Position numbers and translations under genes: made by a program. Source: JADJLQ01 sp040007895 (GTDB taxonomy: Bacteria; Bacteroidota; Bacteroidia; Chitinophagales; Saprospiraceae). From it: DNA of 15,544 nucleotides. Positions within the stretch are counted from its first letter, which is position 1; each line of letters begins with the position of its first letter. Below the pieces are notes generated by a model. The model searched no databases. It had not been told where the DNA came from and was given only the letters and a program-made list of their open reading frames with translations. Below are positions 15,486-15,544 of the stretch, piece after piece. The DNA lies in the NCBI GenBank assembly GCA_040007895.1, contig JBDTUE010000085.1:1-15544 (forward strand), given 5' to 3'.

Positions 15486-15532
15486 CAAATATGAGGGTAA
15501 ATAGGTTGGATGGACGTTACCTGGGTTACAAT
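15486..15532 (-). promoter_or_regulatory. Promoter of the redox operon: -7 box plus repeated GTAAC activator site
   Basis: On the minus strand ATTGTAACCCAGGTAAC (15516-15532) has two GTAAC blocks nine bases apart. Then come 22 bases and CATATTTG (15486-15493), a 7/8 match to TAnnTTTG, preceded by ACCCT and followed by TA. The element is identical at 15 of 17 positions to the one at 8795-8811, with the same spacing to the box. The predicted transcription start near 15479 leaves a short A-rich leader before the ATG at 15461. Confidence 0.55.
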
Positions 15533-15544
15533 TTAGAAAATAAG

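Noticed and set aside
15462..15488. N-terminal extension of the SDR gene from a TTG at 15488
   Set aside because: The TTG lies inside the predicted -7 box, and the ATG at 15461 gives the normal SDR start MKSILITGAGG.

Overview
The window looks like chromosomal DNA of a member of the Bacteroidota. It is AT-rich, intergenic gaps are short, Shine-Dalgarno sequences are hard to find in front of starts, and several start regions carry the -7 box typical of this phylum (TAnnTTTG or a one-base variant). The protein families (DUF748/AsmA-like protein, sodium:solute symporter, Crp/Fnr with a divergent ligand pocket) fit Saprospiria/Chitinophagia-type bacteria; this placement is an inference. All 15 genes found lie on the minus strand, so the layout reads from high to low coordinates. 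No tRNA, rRNA, CRISPR array, insertion sequence or attachment site was seen, and no gene-free stretch exceeds about 200 bases.

Region A (15461 down to 10420) is a tight run of six genes: a dihydropteridine-reductase-like SDR, a DUF1622 membrane protein, an unnamed three-helix membrane protein, a six-helix ferric-reductase-like membrane protein fused to a Rieske [2Fe-2S] domain, a one-helix protein with a conserved Cys/His domain, and an esterase of the Fes/IroE type with a glycogen-binding-like N-terminal domain. The four central genes look like a membrane redox module of unknown function. Region B (10375-9671) is a lone Crp/Fnr-family regulator. Region C (9605-8872) is a HEPN/MNT toxin-antitoxin pair with overlapping genes. 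Region D (8735 down to 5313) is a three-gene oxidoreductase operon: GMC flavoprotein, exported tandem-VOC protein and glucose-dehydrogenase-like SDR. Region E (5111 down to 1) holds an ATP-grasp protein, a large DUF748/AsmA-like envelope protein and a sodium:solute symporter whose 3' end runs off the window.

The most interesting signal is in non-coding DNA. The promoters of regions A and D share the same layout: a near-identical 17-bp element with two GTAAC blocks (15 of 17 bases identical), then exactly 22 bp, then a CATnTTTG -7 box, then a short leader to the start codon. This suggests that one activator drives both oxidoreductase operons. The Crp/Fnr protein encoded between them is the nearest candidate. 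Together, regions A and D plus the regulator may form one previously undescribed redox/stress regulon.
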